From positions 3,908,501 to 3,972,500 of the forward strand of contig NZ_PDJO01000001.1 of the NCBI RefSeq assembly GCF_002563775.1: a stretch of 64,000 nucleotides of DNA, read 5' to 3'. Numbering within the stretch: the stretch's first letter is position 1; each line of letters starts with the position of its first letter. The notes beneath the pieces are model-generated. The model searched no databases. It saw nothing but the letters and a program-made list of their open reading frames with translations, and was not told the origin of the DNA. Positions 16,611-24,792 of the stretch are shown here, one piece after another. Source of the stretch: Thioclava sp. ES.031. Its GTDB lineage: Bacteria > Pseudomonadota > Alphaproteobacteria > Rhodobacterales > Rhodobacteraceae. Position numbers and translations under genes: made by a program.

Positions 16611-16617
16611 CGGTTCC
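16592..16617 (-). promoter_or_regulatory. EcfG-like promoter of phyR (minus strand)
   Basis: On the minus strand GGAAC (16617-16613), 17-base spacer, AGTT (16595-16592), one base off the CGTT consensus. It overlaps the plus-strand nepR promoter almost completely, and the two GGAACC boxes face each other. The -10 is 32 bases from the phyR ATG. Confidence 0.7.
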
Positions 16618-16656
16618 ATGCAAAGTGAGTGGGATCGAAACCGGATGTATAGTGAT

Positions 16657-16803
16657 ATGGCAGACGAAAAGCCTAAGTCCAGTATCAGGGACCAGATCAA
16701 TCAGAACCTGAAGAGGGTTTATGAGGAGGCGCTTCAAGAAGAAGTGCCGGATCGGTTCAAGGATTTGCTGGCGCAACTCAAGGCGAAGGAGGGCGAAAAA
16801 TGA
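16657..16803 (+). CDS. nepR: Anti-sigma factor NepR
   Basis: 48 residues from the ATG at 16657 (MADEKPKSSIRDQINQ); an in-frame ATG at 16645 is possible. The two helices of NepR are recognisable: IRDQINQNLKRVYEEAL and PDRFKDLLAQLKA. NepR sequesters EcfG until PhyR~P takes it away. The stop overlaps the ecfG start (ATGA), so the anti-sigma and sigma factors are translationally coupled. Confidence 0.92.
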   Translation: MADEKPKSSIRDQINQNLKRVYEEALQEEVPDRFKDLLAQLKAKEGEK

Positions 16804-17390
16804 CTTCGTCCTCCAAAGCCAACTCGTCTACCGAAGCGCGCGATCCGCGTGAGGAACTGCCCGATCATCTCGGGGCCCTGCGCGCCTTCGCCCTGTCGCT
16901 GACCCGGAATTCGGCCTCCGCCGACGACCTTGTGCAAGACACGATCGTCAAGGCGTGGTCGAATATCGAGAAATTCGAGCGCGGCACCAATCTGCGCGCA
17001 TGGCTCTTCACGATCCTGCGCAACACCTTCTATTCGGACCGCCGCAAGCGCAAACGCGAGGTCGCCGACCCGGAAGGGATTCACGCCGCCTCGCTCTACG
17101 AGAAGCCTGCGCATGACGGACGTCTCGCGATGAACGATTTCGTCGAGGCCTTCGATCAGCTCAGCCCCGAACATCGCGAGGTTCTGACCCTCGTCGGCGC
17201 CTCGGGCTTCTCCTACGAGGAAGCCGCCGGCATGATGGGCGTCGCGGTCGGCACGGTGAAAAGTCGCGCCAACCGAGCCCGCGCCCGGCTTGCGGAAATG
17301 CTCGGGCTGGCGGAAGGTGAGGACATCCTGTCCGGTGAGGATCGAAATTCACTCGCCGTGATGGGCAAATCCGGAGTTGCCGCCGCATGA
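16800..17390 (+). CDS. ecfG: ECF sigma factor EcfG (sigma-EcfG)
   Basis: 196 residues. Sigma region 2 (about 20-95, LVQDTIVKAWSNIEKFERGT, WLFTILRN) and sigma region 4 (about 115-170, LSPEHREVLTLVGASGFSYE, GTVKSRANRAR) are both complete. It is the master sigma factor of the alphaproteobacterial general stress response and recognises GGAAC-N16/17-CGTT. At least seven such promoters, plus the mirrored phyR one, are found within 11 kb of this gene. Coupled by four-base overlaps to nepR upstream and the kinase gene downstream. Confidence 0.95.
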   Translation: MTSSSKANSSTEARDPREELPDHLGALRAFALSLTRNSASADDLVQDTIVKAWSNIEKFERGTNLRAWLFTILRNTFYSDRRKRKREVADPEGIHAASLYEKPAHDGRLAMNDFVEAFDQLSPEHREVLTLVGASGFSYEEAAGMMGVAVGTVKSRANRARARLAEMLGLAEGEDILSGEDRNSLAVMGKSGVAAA

Positions 17391-19237
17391 ATTCGGAGGC
17401 CGCGGAAGCGGCAGACGACGAGCACTACAGCGATCACGCCCCGTTTCGAGCTAGGAAACGGGGCGTCATTCCGTTTTTCGACGGGCTCGGCGTGCGTCTG
17501 GCCTTCATGCTGGCCGTCGCGCTCTTTCCCCTTCTGATCATCGCCGTGCTGCAATCGACCTCGGTCGTTCGCGAAGCGCAGGCGCGCTCCGAGGCCGCCC
17601 TGATGGGCGAGACGATGCGCGCCGTCGCGGGGGAGACGCGGGTGATCCAGCACGCGCAGGACGCAGCCCGCGTCCTTGCCAGTACCGTCCAGCCGCTCGT
17701 GGGCAATGCCGAGGCCTGCTCGGACTGGATGCGGCAGATCTCGGGCGCTTTCCCCGAATTCTCGCTCGTCTCCTTCATCCCCGACAGCGGCAAGATGACC
17801 TGCTCGAACTCGGGGAAGAGCTACAACTTCAAAGGTCAGGACATCTTCGAGAAGATGATGACCGCGGATCGCACCAGCTTCTACGTCAATCGCGAAGCGC
17901 CGGTGTCGGGCACCTCGGTTCTGGGCGTGGCACATCCCGTCTACAACGCGGCGGGCGATCATATCGGGATCATCGCAATCTCGATGAGCCACTCTTCGCT
18001 TTCGCTGGCGAAAGACGGGCCGAAGCTCGCAGATGACCGGCCGCTGGTGATCATGACCTTCGACCGCGAAGGCACGATCCTGACGTCTTCGGACGGGCTG
18101 GCGAACACTCAGTCGCACCTGCCCGTGGATCGCTCTCTGAAACTGCTGGCGGGCAATGGCGCGGTGACCTTCTCGGGGGACTCCAATCGCGGCATCGAGC
18201 GGGTCTATTCCGTCGTCGAACTCGTCCCCGACCAACTCTACGCACTCGGCAGCTGGCCCGCACAGGCGGCCTCCGCGCTGAGCCCCTTCGCCGATATCTC
18301 GCCGGTGCTGTTCCCCGCGCTGATGTGGATGGCGAGCCTGCTGGTCGCCTATTTCGCGATGCAGAAACTGGTGATCGGCCATGTCCGCAAACTCTCGAGC
18401 GCGATCACCAGCTTCGCCACCGGCAGCCGGATCGTGGGCAATCTCAACCTGTCGACCGCCCCCTCGGAAATCCGCGATCTCGCCGAAGCCTATGACCGGA
18501 TGACCGAGACCATCCTGCATGACGAGGCCGAGCTGGAAGACATGGTGCACCACAAGGAAGTGCTGCTCCGCGAGGTCCACCACCGGGTGAAGAACAACCT
18601 CCAGCTCATCGCCTCGATCATCAACATGCAGATGCGGCAGGCGCGCACGCCCGAAGCCAAGGGCCTGATGAAATCGCTGCAGGAGCGGGTGATCTCGCTC
18701 GCGACGATCCACCGCGGCCTTTACCAGACCTCCGGCCTCACCGATATCCGCGCGCAGGAGTTGCTGCCCGATATCGTGCGCCAGATCACCCGTCTCGCGA
18801 CCGGGCCGGGCCGTCACATCGCGGTCGATTGCCAAATCGACGACATCCACCTGACGCCCGATCAGGCGGTGCCGCTTTCGCTTCTGCTGACCGAGGCGAT
18901 GACCAACGCGATGAAATACGCCTCCGCCCGCGACGACAAACCGAAGCTCGACATCTCGCTGCGCAAGCTCGAAGGGATGCAGGCGCGGCTATGCGTGCGC
19001 AACACCGTCGATAAGGACGCGCCGCCGCTGGAGGCCGTGGACGGCACCGGGCTGGGCTCGCAACTGGTGAACGCCTTCGTGCAGCAGCTCTCCGGCACGA
19101 TCGAGATCGAGACCAGTGATGAGGAGTATATGCTCAATGCCGACTTCACATTGCGCCCCCTCGTCGAGAGCGAATTGCGTCACGAAGAGCGCTTGAAATC
19201 TCAGAAGCCCGAAACAGTTTCTGAAGAGAGCCATTGA
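17387..19237 (+). CDS. Sensor histidine kinase, HisKA_2 type (PhyK-like)
   Basis: 616 residues, overlapping ecfG by four bases. A first membrane helix (about 37-57), a large periplasmic sensing region (about 60-300, Cache-like), and a second helix (about 306-328) are followed by a HAMP-like linker. The HisKA_2 dimerisation helix contains His399 in EVHHRVKNN, then HATPase motifs (EAMTNAMKYA for the N-box, GTGLGSQLV). Kinases of this family beside phyR phosphorylate PhyR under stress. The signal sensed is not evident. Confidence 0.88.
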   Translation: MNSEAAEAADDEHYSDHAPFRARKRGVIPFFDGLGVRLAFMLAVALFPLLIIAVLQSTSVVREAQARSEAALMGETMRAVAGETRVIQHAQDAARVLASTVQPLVGNAEACSDWMRQISGAFPEFSLVSFIPDSGKMTCSNSGKSYNFKGQDIFEKMMTADRTSFYVNREAPVSGTSVLGVAHPVYNAAGDHIGIIAISMSHSSLSLAKDGPKLADDRPLVIMTFDREGTILTSSDGLANTQSHLPVDRSLKLLAGNGAVTFSGDSNRGIERVYSVVELVPDQLYALGSWPAQAASALSPFADISPVLFPALMWMASLLVAYFAMQKLVIGHVRKLSSAITSFATGSRIVGNLNLSTAPSEIRDLAEAYDRMTETILHDEAELEDMVHHKEVLLREVHHRVKNNLQLIASIINMQMRQARTPEAKGLMKSLQERVISLATIHRGLYQTSGLTDIRAQELLPDIVRQITRLATGPGRHIAVDCQIDDIHLTPDQAVPLSLLLTEAMTNAMKYASARDDKPKLDISLRKLEGMQARLCVRNTVDKDAPPLEAVDGTGLGSQLVNAFVQQLSGTIEIETSDEEYMLNADFTLRPLVESELRHEERLKSQKPETVSEESH

Positions 19238-19301
19238 ATGAGATACCTGCTGCCGCGGCGACGTCTGGTCACCCTCGCGGCCGTTAAGAAAAACGAGCCG
19301 C

Positions 19302-20873
19302 ATGGAACGTCTTAAACAAGCCGGAGTTCACGCCGAGAGCCGCGTCAAACTGCTTTTGACAGCAGCCGAGGCTTACCCTGTGCTCGAAGACGCCTTCCTC
19401 GACGCGCGACACTCGATCCACGGCTCCTTCCGCGTCTTCGACCTCAATACGAAGCTGAAATCAAATCGCGGGCGCGCCATCGGCGCGACCTGGTTCGACC
19501 TAATCATCCAACTGCTCAAACGCGGCGTGGCGATGCAGATCGACCTGACCGATTTCGACCCCTGCGCCAAGCCAGAGCTGCACCGCATGACGTGGTCGTC
19601 GATCCGCATGTTCTGCGCCGCGCGCGAACTGGCCGGGCCGAACGCCAATCTGCGGCTGCGCGCGCTGATGCACCCGGCGCAATCGGGCATCCTGCCGCGC
19701 ACGTTCTTCTGGCCCTATGTCTATTACAAGCTCGGCAACCATGCCGACTGGCTCAACGAGATGGACGAGGCCAAGCGGCTGACGGCGATGCGCGACATGC
19801 CGGGGCTGCGGGAATATCTCAAGGCCGGATCGGACAGCAAAATCTTCCGCAAATTCCGCGCGGCCCCGCCGAAACTCTTCCCGGCGACGCATCACCAGAA
19901 GCTCGCCGTGTTCGACGACAAGAAGCTCTATATCGGCGGGCTGGATCTCGACAATCGCCGCTTCGACACGCCCGTCCACGAGCGCAACGGCGAGAAGACC
20001 TGGCACGATGTGCAGCTGATGATGACCGGTCCGGTCGTCGCCGAGGCGAAGGCCCATCTGGAGACCTTCCACGAAAGCTGCGCCGGCGACAAACTCGCAA
20101 AACCGCCGCGCCGCCTGCTCCGCACGCTTTCGCAGCGGCGCAAATTCGCGACCTTCCGGATCGGGCCGAAGACTTACCGCACCGAGATCGAGAACGCGCA
20201 TGAGATGCTGATCGCGCGCGCGCAGAAGCTGATCTACCTCGAAAGCCAGTTCTTCCGCTCGCGCAATCTCGCAAATCATCTGGCCCGCGCCGCGCGCGAG
20301 AACCCCAATCTCAACCTGATCCTGATGCTGCCCGCCGCGCCCGAGACGCTGATGATGGGAGACCGCCCGACCAGCGACGTGCGCTATGGCGAGTATCTTC
20401 AGGTCCGCGCGCTGGATACGATCCGGGAAGCCTTCGGCAGCCGCCTGTTCATCGGCTGCCCGGCGGAGCCGCGCATCGCCGATCCCGATGATGACGGGGC
20501 GATGCGCACCGGTGGCGCGCCGCTGATCTACGTCCATGCGAAAGTCTCGATCTTCGACGAGGATGCGGCGCTGATCACCTCGGCCAATCTCAACGGACGG
20601 TCGCTGCACTGGGACAGCGAGGCGGGCGTCTATCTGCGCCGCAATGACGGCATCCCGGCCATGCGCCGCCGCCTGATGCGCCATTGGCTGCCGCCCGCGC
20701 CGGAAGAGGCGTTCTTCGACCCGACGCGCGCGGTCTCGGCCTGGGCGGAGCTTGCCCGCGCGAATGCCACCAAAGCCCCCGAGGACCGGGACGGCTTCGT
20801 GCTCCCCTACGACATGACAGCCGCGCGCAGCATTGCGCGCAAGCTGCCCTTCATTCCCGAAGAGATGGTCTGA
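19302..20873 (+). CDS. Phospholipase D-like protein with two HKD motifs
   Basis: 523 residues. Two complete HxKxxxxD motifs: His198-Lys200-Asp205 (HQKLAVFD) and His412-Lys414-Asp419 (HAKVSIFD, followed by ITSANLNGRSL). Together they form one phospholipase D/cardiolipin synthase-type active site. No signal peptide or membrane helix, so probably cytosolic or peripheral, acting on phospholipids or another phosphodiester. It lies 64 bases after the stress kinase gene. No EcfG promoter is visible directly upstream, so it may be read from the ecfG operon. Confidence 0.85.
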   Translation: MERLKQAGVHAESRVKLLLTAAEAYPVLEDAFLDARHSIHGSFRVFDLNTKLKSNRGRAIGATWFDLIIQLLKRGVAMQIDLTDFDPCAKPELHRMTWSSIRMFCAARELAGPNANLRLRALMHPAQSGILPRTFFWPYVYYKLGNHADWLNEMDEAKRLTAMRDMPGLREYLKAGSDSKIFRKFRAAPPKLFPATHHQKLAVFDDKKLYIGGLDLDNRRFDTPVHERNGEKTWHDVQLMMTGPVVAEAKAHLETFHESCAGDKLAKPPRRLLRTLSQRRKFATFRIGPKTYRTEIENAHEMLIARAQKLIYLESQFFRSRNLANHLARAARENPNLNLILMLPAAPETLMMGDRPTSDVRYGEYLQVRALDTIREAFGSRLFIGCPAEPRIADPDDDGAMRTGGAPLIYVHAKVSIFDEDAALITSANLNGRSLHWDSEAGVYLRRNDGIPAMRRRLMRHWLPPAPEEAFFDPTRAVSAWAELARANATKAPEDRDGFVLPYDMTAARSIARKLPFIPEEMV

Positions 20874-20882
20874 TCCGCACCC

Positions 20883-20897
20883 GCGGCCAAGGGCCGC
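20883..20897. terminator. Short GC hairpin between convergent genes
   Basis: GCGGCC-AAG-GGCCGC lies just after the phospholipase D-like stop and before the stop of the convergent AI-2E gene. No T-run, so termination strength is uncertain. Confidence 0.35.
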
Positions 20898-20915
20898 GCC
20901 GGATCAATTCGGTTT

Positions 20916-21977
20916 TCAGTTGGTTTCGAGCTTCTGCTCCGCCTCGGATTTCGGGTCCGGCAGGCTATCGGTCAGCACCAGCGCCCAGAGCAGCAGCGGA
21001 ATCGCCACGATCCCGCCCAGCGGCCCCCAGAGCCAGATCCCGAAGGTCAGCGACAGGAAGACCAGAAGCGGATTGAGCCGCATCTGCCGCCCGATCGCGG
21101 CCGGGGTCACGAATTGCGCCTCGGTCGCGTTCAGCATCACGTAGATCAGCGGCGGCAGGATCACCCGGATCCCGTCGAAGGTCGCCACGCCTGCGAAAAC
21201 CAGCGCAATGATCAGCGCCGCAGGGCCGAGATAGAGGATGTAGTTGATCAGGAAGGCCACCAGCCCCCAGAGCGGCGCATTCGGCAACCCGATCAGCTGC
21301 ATCGCGACGCCCACCGCCAGCCCGAGACCGCCATTCACCACCGTGATCGTGAGGAAATAGCGCGACACCCGGGTCTCCGCCTTGCGCAGCCGCGCAGCGG
21401 TGGCGCCGCGGTTAGACGGTTCGGCAAGGTGCTTTGCGATCCAGTTGTAGATCTCGCCGCGCGAGAGCTGGAAGAAGAACAGCGCCCCGACATAGATCAG
21501 CCCTTGCGCGATAATAGCCGGGGCGAGCATGACGAGATCCTTGGCATCCGGCACGGCGCTCTTGTCGCCATTGCCGCCGCCATCCTTCGCAGCGTCCGCC
21601 GCCGGGGTGATCGCGTCGCTCACCTCCTTCGAGGCGTCCTGAATGCCTTGGAACATGTGGCGCATGTGAATGATGGTGGAGCGCATGTCGTCCATCACCT
21701 TCGGCGCCTGACGCATCAGCTCCGCAACCACGGGCTGGATCACCAGCACCAGCAGCACGGCGATCATCAGAGAGATGACGAGCGAGGTAAGTGCCCCCCA
21801 GACAGGCGACAGACCTCTTTTCTCCCATGCATCGGAAATCGGTGAAAGCACGATCCCCACGACGAGCGCGAGCACGACGGGGGCGAGCAAGCTTTCCACC
21901 TGGCTAAGCGCAGCCACGACAGCGATTACAGCGATCACAATCAAGGCGATGCGCGACAGGGTCTCCAGGCGATGCAT
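20916..21977 (-). CDS. AI-2E family transporter (PerM-like)
   Basis: 353 residues with a polytopic pattern typical of the AI-2E/PerM family: two N-terminal helices, a third helix near residue 65, a hydrophilic central region with a Gly/Asp-rich loop (about 125-145), then clustered C-terminal helices. WGPLGGIVAIPLL is characteristic near the end. Family members export AI-2, ions or amino acids; the substrate here is unknown. A good EcfG promoter lies 35 bases before the start, placing it in the stress regulon. Confidence 0.85.
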   Translation of the reverse strand: MHRLETLSRIALIVIAVIAVVAALSQVESLLAPVVLALVVGIVLSPISDAWEKRGLSPVWGALTSLVISLMIAVLLVLVIQPVVAELMRQAPKVMDDMRSTIIHMRHMFQGIQDASKEVSDAITPAADAAKDGGGNGDKSAVPDAKDLVMLAPAIIAQGLIYVGALFFFQLSRGEIYNWIAKHLAEPSNRGATAARLRKAETRVSRYFLTITVVNGGLGLAVGVAMQLIGLPNAPLWGLVAFLINYILYLGPAALIIALVFAGVATFDGIRVILPPLIYVMLNATEAQFVTPAAIGRQMRLNPLLVFLSLTFGIWLWGPLGGIVAIPLLLWALVLTDSLPDPKSEAEQKLETN

Positions 21978-22012
21978 TTCGAGAATGACTTCCCTCTTGG
22001 GTTTCGCGATCT

Positions 22013-22038
22013 AACGCCCTTGGGCGAGACCCAGTTCC
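22013..22038 (-). promoter_or_regulatory. EcfG promoter of the AI-2E transporter gene
   Basis: Minus strand: GGAAC (22038-22034), 17-base spacer, CGTT (22016-22013). It ends 35 bases before the ATG at 21977. Confidence 0.82.
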
Positions 22039-22062
22039 CTTGTTTTTGCGCAGGCGTGCGCC

Positions 22063-22087
22063 GGAACATCGCTCCCGGCGAAACGTT
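22063..22087 (+). promoter_or_regulatory. EcfG promoter of the CsbD gene
   Basis: GGAAC (22063-22067), 16-base spacer, CGTT (22084-22087), 48 bases before the ATG. It is back to back with the AI-2E promoter. Confidence 0.85.
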
Positions 22088-22135
22088 GATGACAGACGCC
22101 TGAACCCGCGTCTTCATCTTGAAAGGAGTGACGCC

Positions 22136-22333
22136 ATGAATTGGGATCAAATCAAAGGCAATTGGAAAGAGCTCAAGGGCAAGGCCCGCGAGACCTGGGG
22201 CGAGCTGACCGATGACGAGCTTGCAGAGGCCGAAGGCCATCGCGAACAGATGGTCGGCCTGATCCAGAAGAAATACGGCAAGACCAAAGAGGAAGCCGAG
22301 CGCGAAGTGGATACGTGGTCCAGCTCGATCTGA
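22136..22333 (+). CDS. CsbD family stress protein
   Basis: 65 residues, preceded by GAAAGGAG. The CsbD signature is complete: MNWDQIKGNWKELKGKARE, then a second helical repeat (KKYGKTKEEAEREVDTW). CsbD proteins are small, abundant general-stress proteins of unknown mechanism. The gene has its own EcfG promoter and a strong terminator, so it is a monocistronic stress gene. Confidence 0.93.
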   Translation: MNWDQIKGNWKELKGKARETWGELTDDELAEAEGHREQMVGLIQKKYGKTKEEAEREVDTWSSSI

Positions 22334-22342
22334 TCGGCGATT

Positions 22343-22360
22343 TAGACCCTATTCCAGCAT
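22343..22360 (+). repeat. Copy of the dispersed TAGACCCTATTCCAGCAT motif (intergenic)
   Basis: 18-base sequence identical to 30122-30139 and nearly identical to 52743-52757. It lies between the CsbD stop and its terminator. Member of the degenerate palindromic family with core AG-R-S-Y-CT described in the findings. Confidence 0.7.
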
Positions 22361-22372
22361 AAAACCGCATAA

Positions 22373-22409
22373 ACCGGCGCCGCAGAGATCGCGGCGCCGG
22401 TTTTCTTTT
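22373..22409 (+). terminator. Rho-independent terminator of the CsbD gene
   Basis: ACCGGCGCCGC (22373-22383), 7-base loop, GCGGCGCCGGT (22391-22401), then TTTCTTTT. The stem is a perfect 11 bp. Confidence 0.9.
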
Positions 22410-22496
22410 GCAGCTGAGGATCACGCATCGCGCAAGCTGCCGCCCAAACAAAAAGGCCGGGCGCAATGCCCGGCCTTCTCAGAACTGGTCCACCGA

Positions 22497-23669
22497 TCAG
22501 TGGGTGGTTTTCGAGGTCGTCGCAGATGCCGAACTGGTCGAGGAGGACGCCGAATGGTTCGCCTTCACTTTCTCGGCCGCCTCATGGGTCTTCGCCTCAG
22601 CCTTGGACGCGACCTCTTCGGCCTTGGCCTTCGCGGCATCCTTGGCCTCTTCGGCCCCGGCACGCACTTCGGCCTCGCCTTTCTGCAGCGACTCGCCGAC
22701 ATCACGCAGCGCGCGGTTGGCTTCCTGGGCAAGCTGGCGCGAGAGACGGTCGATCAGTTGCTCTCCGGCCGCCATCGCCTGATCGCCGAAATCACGTGCG
22801 GCGCTGCGGGCCTCTTCACCCGCCGAGCTCATCACCGACCGCGCGGTCCGCTTAAGCTCGTCGGTGAAATGATCGGCGGCCTTGCCCGCACGGCGCTTCT
22901 CGTCGCGGTAAAGACGCTCGGCCTCGTCAAACAGACGGTTCGCACGCGGACCAAAGCTGCGGCGGCTGACATTAACGTCCGGCTTGGGCACCGCGTTGAA
23001 GATCGCAGCACCGATGGCAAAGCCGATAGCGGCGGCGATCAGCGGGTGGTCCTTGACCATCTGCTTGCCGGTCGATCCGGCCTGAGTTGCGCCGTCCTGC
23101 AGGCGAATCCGGGCGGAATAGGCTCTTTCGCGGGCCCGGATCACACGGTCGCGCGCATCCTCATTAAGGTCGCTCAGACCCGAGGACAGCGTATCGCGCA
23201 GGTCGCTCGCGAATTTCTGCATCACCTCGGAGCGCTCCTTGACGAAGTCGCGCGCCTTGTCGGTCGAGCTACGCTGCTCGGCCTCGAGATCTTCGAGACG
23301 CACCGACGCATCGTGGCGCAGCGTGTCGATCTCGTCGATCCAGCCATCCGCGCCCGCTTCGCTCGGCATCACGAGCGGATCGGCATCGGCCACCAGGTTT
23401 TCTTCCTCTACGGTGGCCGAGTTGCGCTGGCGCAGCAGCAGCCACGCGATCCCGGCGCCTGCGAGGGCGAAAGCCACCGGGTTCTTGCGCACGGCCTGTT
23501 CGGCACTGCGCGCAGCCGGCGCGGCGTAGTCGCGCACGACTTGCGACACTTGTTCGGAGACATAGTCCGGGGCGATGCGCCCGGTCAGATCGCCGAGCGT
23601 CGATGCGAGATCGGCACGGTCCTGGCGCAGACGGTTCTCGATTTCCTCAATGGTTCTCTTCTCGGTCAT
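22497..23669 (-). CDS. DUF3618 domain protein, membrane-anchored stress protein
   Basis: 390 residues. The N-terminal DUF3618 motif (TIEEIENRLRQDRADLASTL) is followed by a hydrophobic helix (PVAFALAGAGIAWLLL, about 84-99), a long charged helical middle part, and a second hydrophobic segment (LIAAAIGFAIGAAIF). The tail is rich in Ala, Lys and Glu and likely forms a coiled coil (about 280-375), ending in a Ser/Thr/His-rich end. It follows the holin-like gene with a 4-base overlap and shares its EcfG promoter. These pairs are common in alphaproteobacterial stress regulons; the function is unknown. Confidence 0.82.
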   Translation of the reverse strand: MTEKRTIEEIENRLRQDRADLASTLGDLTGRIAPDYVSEQVSQVVRDYAAPAARSAEQAVRKNPVAFALAGAGIAWLLLRQRNSATVEEENLVADADPLVMPSEAGADGWIDEIDTLRHDASVRLEDLEAEQRSSTDKARDFVKERSEVMQKFASDLRDTLSSGLSDLNEDARDRVIRARERAYSARIRLQDGATQAGSTGKQMVKDHPLIAAAIGFAIGAAIFNAVPKPDVNVSRRSFGPRANRLFDEAERLYRDEKRRAGKAADHFTDELKRTARSVMSSAGEEARSAARDFGDQAMAAGEQLIDRLSRQLAQEANRALRDVGESLQKGEAEVRAGAEEAKDAAKAKAEEVASKAEAKTHEAAEKVKANHSASSSTSSASATTSKTTH

Positions 23670-24085
23670 TTGAAACTCTCCTTCAGCGCCTGCGCGTCAG
23701 CAGACAGGTTTTCCTTGAGACGGGTGGGCGGGCTCGACACTTTGCGCAGCTTCGCCGCGGCGATGAGCGCCGAGATGATGCCGAGGATCAGAAGCACCGC
23801 GCCGACGATAAGCGTGGCGGGCCCCCGATCGAGACCGGCCCATTCCAACCCGTAGATGGCGGATTGCGTGAGGGGGAAGATCGCACCAAGAGCGAAGACC
23901 AGAGCGATCGCACCGAGGATGACGGCATTGCGTGCGAGGCCGGCCCGGTGGGCAGCTTCGGCACGGACCAATTCCGCTTCGGTTCGTGCGATCTCGCGCG
24001 TTTGCTCGATCACGCGATTGAGCAAATCGCTCACCGTTCCGCGGCCTTCGTGGCCGTCAGGGTCCTCGGTATCGTGGTGACTCAT
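23666..24085 (-). CDS. Phage-holin-family-like membrane protein (holin superfamily III)
   Basis: 139 residues from the ATG at 24085, with GGGAGAGG upstream. An amphipathic N-terminal helix (LLNRVIEQTREIARTEAEL) is followed by two membrane helices (AVILGAIALVFALGAIF and ATLIVGAVLLILGIISALI). This layout matches the DUF1469/YqjE-like 'phage holin family' proteins, which are membrane stress proteins rather than lysis proteins. First gene of an EcfG-driven two-gene operon. Confidence 0.82.
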   Translation of the reverse strand: MSHHDTEDPDGHEGRGTVSDLLNRVIEQTREIARTEAELVRAEAAHRAGLARNAVILGAIALVFALGAIFPLTQSAIYGLEWAGLDRGPATLIVGAVLLILGIISALIAAAKLRKVSSPPTRLKENLSADAQALKESFK

Positions 24086-24134
24086 CGACCTCTCCCAAAC
24101 ATGTCGCGACCTCTTGCCGCGTTTCTGTGGTTTC

Positions 24135-24159
24135 AACGCCGGTTGGGGATTGCGGTTCC
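24135..24159 (-). promoter_or_regulatory. EcfG promoter of the holin-like/DUF3618 operon
   Basis: Minus strand: GGAAC (24159-24155), 16-base spacer, CGTT (24138-24135), 49 bases before the ATG at 24085. Confidence 0.83.
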
Positions 24160-24193
24160 GTCAGGGTCTCCGCACATCCCGCGCCGGATTTCG

Positions 24194-24388
24194 TCATTTC
24201 GCCGCGCGCGGCCCCGCCACCAGCCAGATCAGGAAGCCGATCAGCGGCAGGAAGAAGACCAGAAGCGCCCAGAGCACTTTCTTTCCGGTGCTGGAATTCG
24301 ACCCGATGATCGAAACCAGCGCCCAGATATCGAGTGCGAGCAATACGATACCCCAGAAGCCGCCAAGGCCAGTCATATTCATTTCCAT
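24194..24388 (-). CDS. Small PLDc_N-type membrane protein
   Basis: 64 residues with two predicted membrane helices (FWGIVLLALDIWALVSII and VLWALLVFFLPLIGFLIWLV). The TGKKVLWALLVFFLPLIG stretch is typical of the phospholipase D nuclease N-terminal (PLDc_N) fold as a free-standing protein. GGGAGA precedes the start; a second in-frame ATG lies at 24382. It has its own EcfG promoter. Confidence 0.82.
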   Translation of the reverse strand: MEMNMTGLGGFWGIVLLALDIWALVSIIGSNSSTGKKVLWALLVFFLPLIGFLIWLVAGPRAAK

Positions 24389-24430
24389 GTCCCCATCTCC
24401 CTTTTTCGTGAGGTTGTGAATCGCCGCCCA

Positions 24431-24455
24431 AACGCCGGAAAGCGCACGATGTTCC
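24431..24455 (-). promoter_or_regulatory. EcfG promoter of the PLDc_N protein gene
   Basis: Minus strand: GGAAC (24455-24451), 16-base spacer, CGTT (24434-24431), 42 bases before the ATG. Confidence 0.83.
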
Positions 24456-24479
24456 TCGAAAATGCTGACTCAGAGTAAT

Positions 24480-24504
24480 GGAACTTTCGCCAAAATGGCA
24501 CGTT
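24480..24504 (+). promoter_or_regulatory. EcfG promoter of the DUF1328 gene
   Basis: GGAAC (24480-24484), 16-base spacer, CGTT (24501-24504), 61 bases before the ATG at 24566. It is divergent from the PLDc_N promoter. Confidence 0.83.
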
Positions 24505-24565
24505 TGGATGCCATGAAAGCGCAGCACTCAGCGCTAATGTACGCAACATCCGAAGGAGAATACCC

Positions 24566-24739
24566 ATGCTTGGTTGGGCACTGACTTTTCTCGTTATTGC
24601 GCTGATTGCCGCGGCGCTCGGTTTTGGCGGCATCGCAGGCGCATCTGCCGGGATCGCACAGATCCTCTTCGTGGTCTTCCTGATCCTGTTCGTGGTGGCC
24701 ATGGTCGCCCGGGCGGTAAAAGGCAAACCGCCGGTGTAA
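24566..24739 (+). CDS. DUF1328 family small membrane protein (YtjA-like)
   Basis: 57 residues, starting [20 protein letters not shown] and ending KGKPPV; GAAGGAGAA upstream. Two hydrophobic segments separated by a small Gly/Ala turn ([12 protein letters not shown]) match DUF1328/YtjA, often induced by stress. Its own EcfG promoter upstream and a terminator downstream make it a complete monocistronic unit. Confidence 0.9.
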   Translation: MLGWALTFLVIALIAAALGFGGIAGASAGIAQILFVVFLILFVVAMVARAVKGKPPV

Positions 24740-24763
24740 ACGCGAAGACGCTAGGTCTATTTC

Positions 24764-24792
24764 AGGCCGCTCCTGTCCGGGGCGGCCTTTTT
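24764..24792 (+). terminator. Terminator of the DUF1328 gene
   Basis: AGGCCGC (24764-24770) with GCGGCCT (24782-24788), followed by TTTTTC. It reaches the stop codon of the convergent TetR gene. Confidence 0.8.

Noticed and set aside
19238..19315. 25-codon open frame between the stress kinase and the phospholipase D-like gene
   Set aside because: No ribosome site, very short, Arg-rich, and it runs into the next gene; probably chance.
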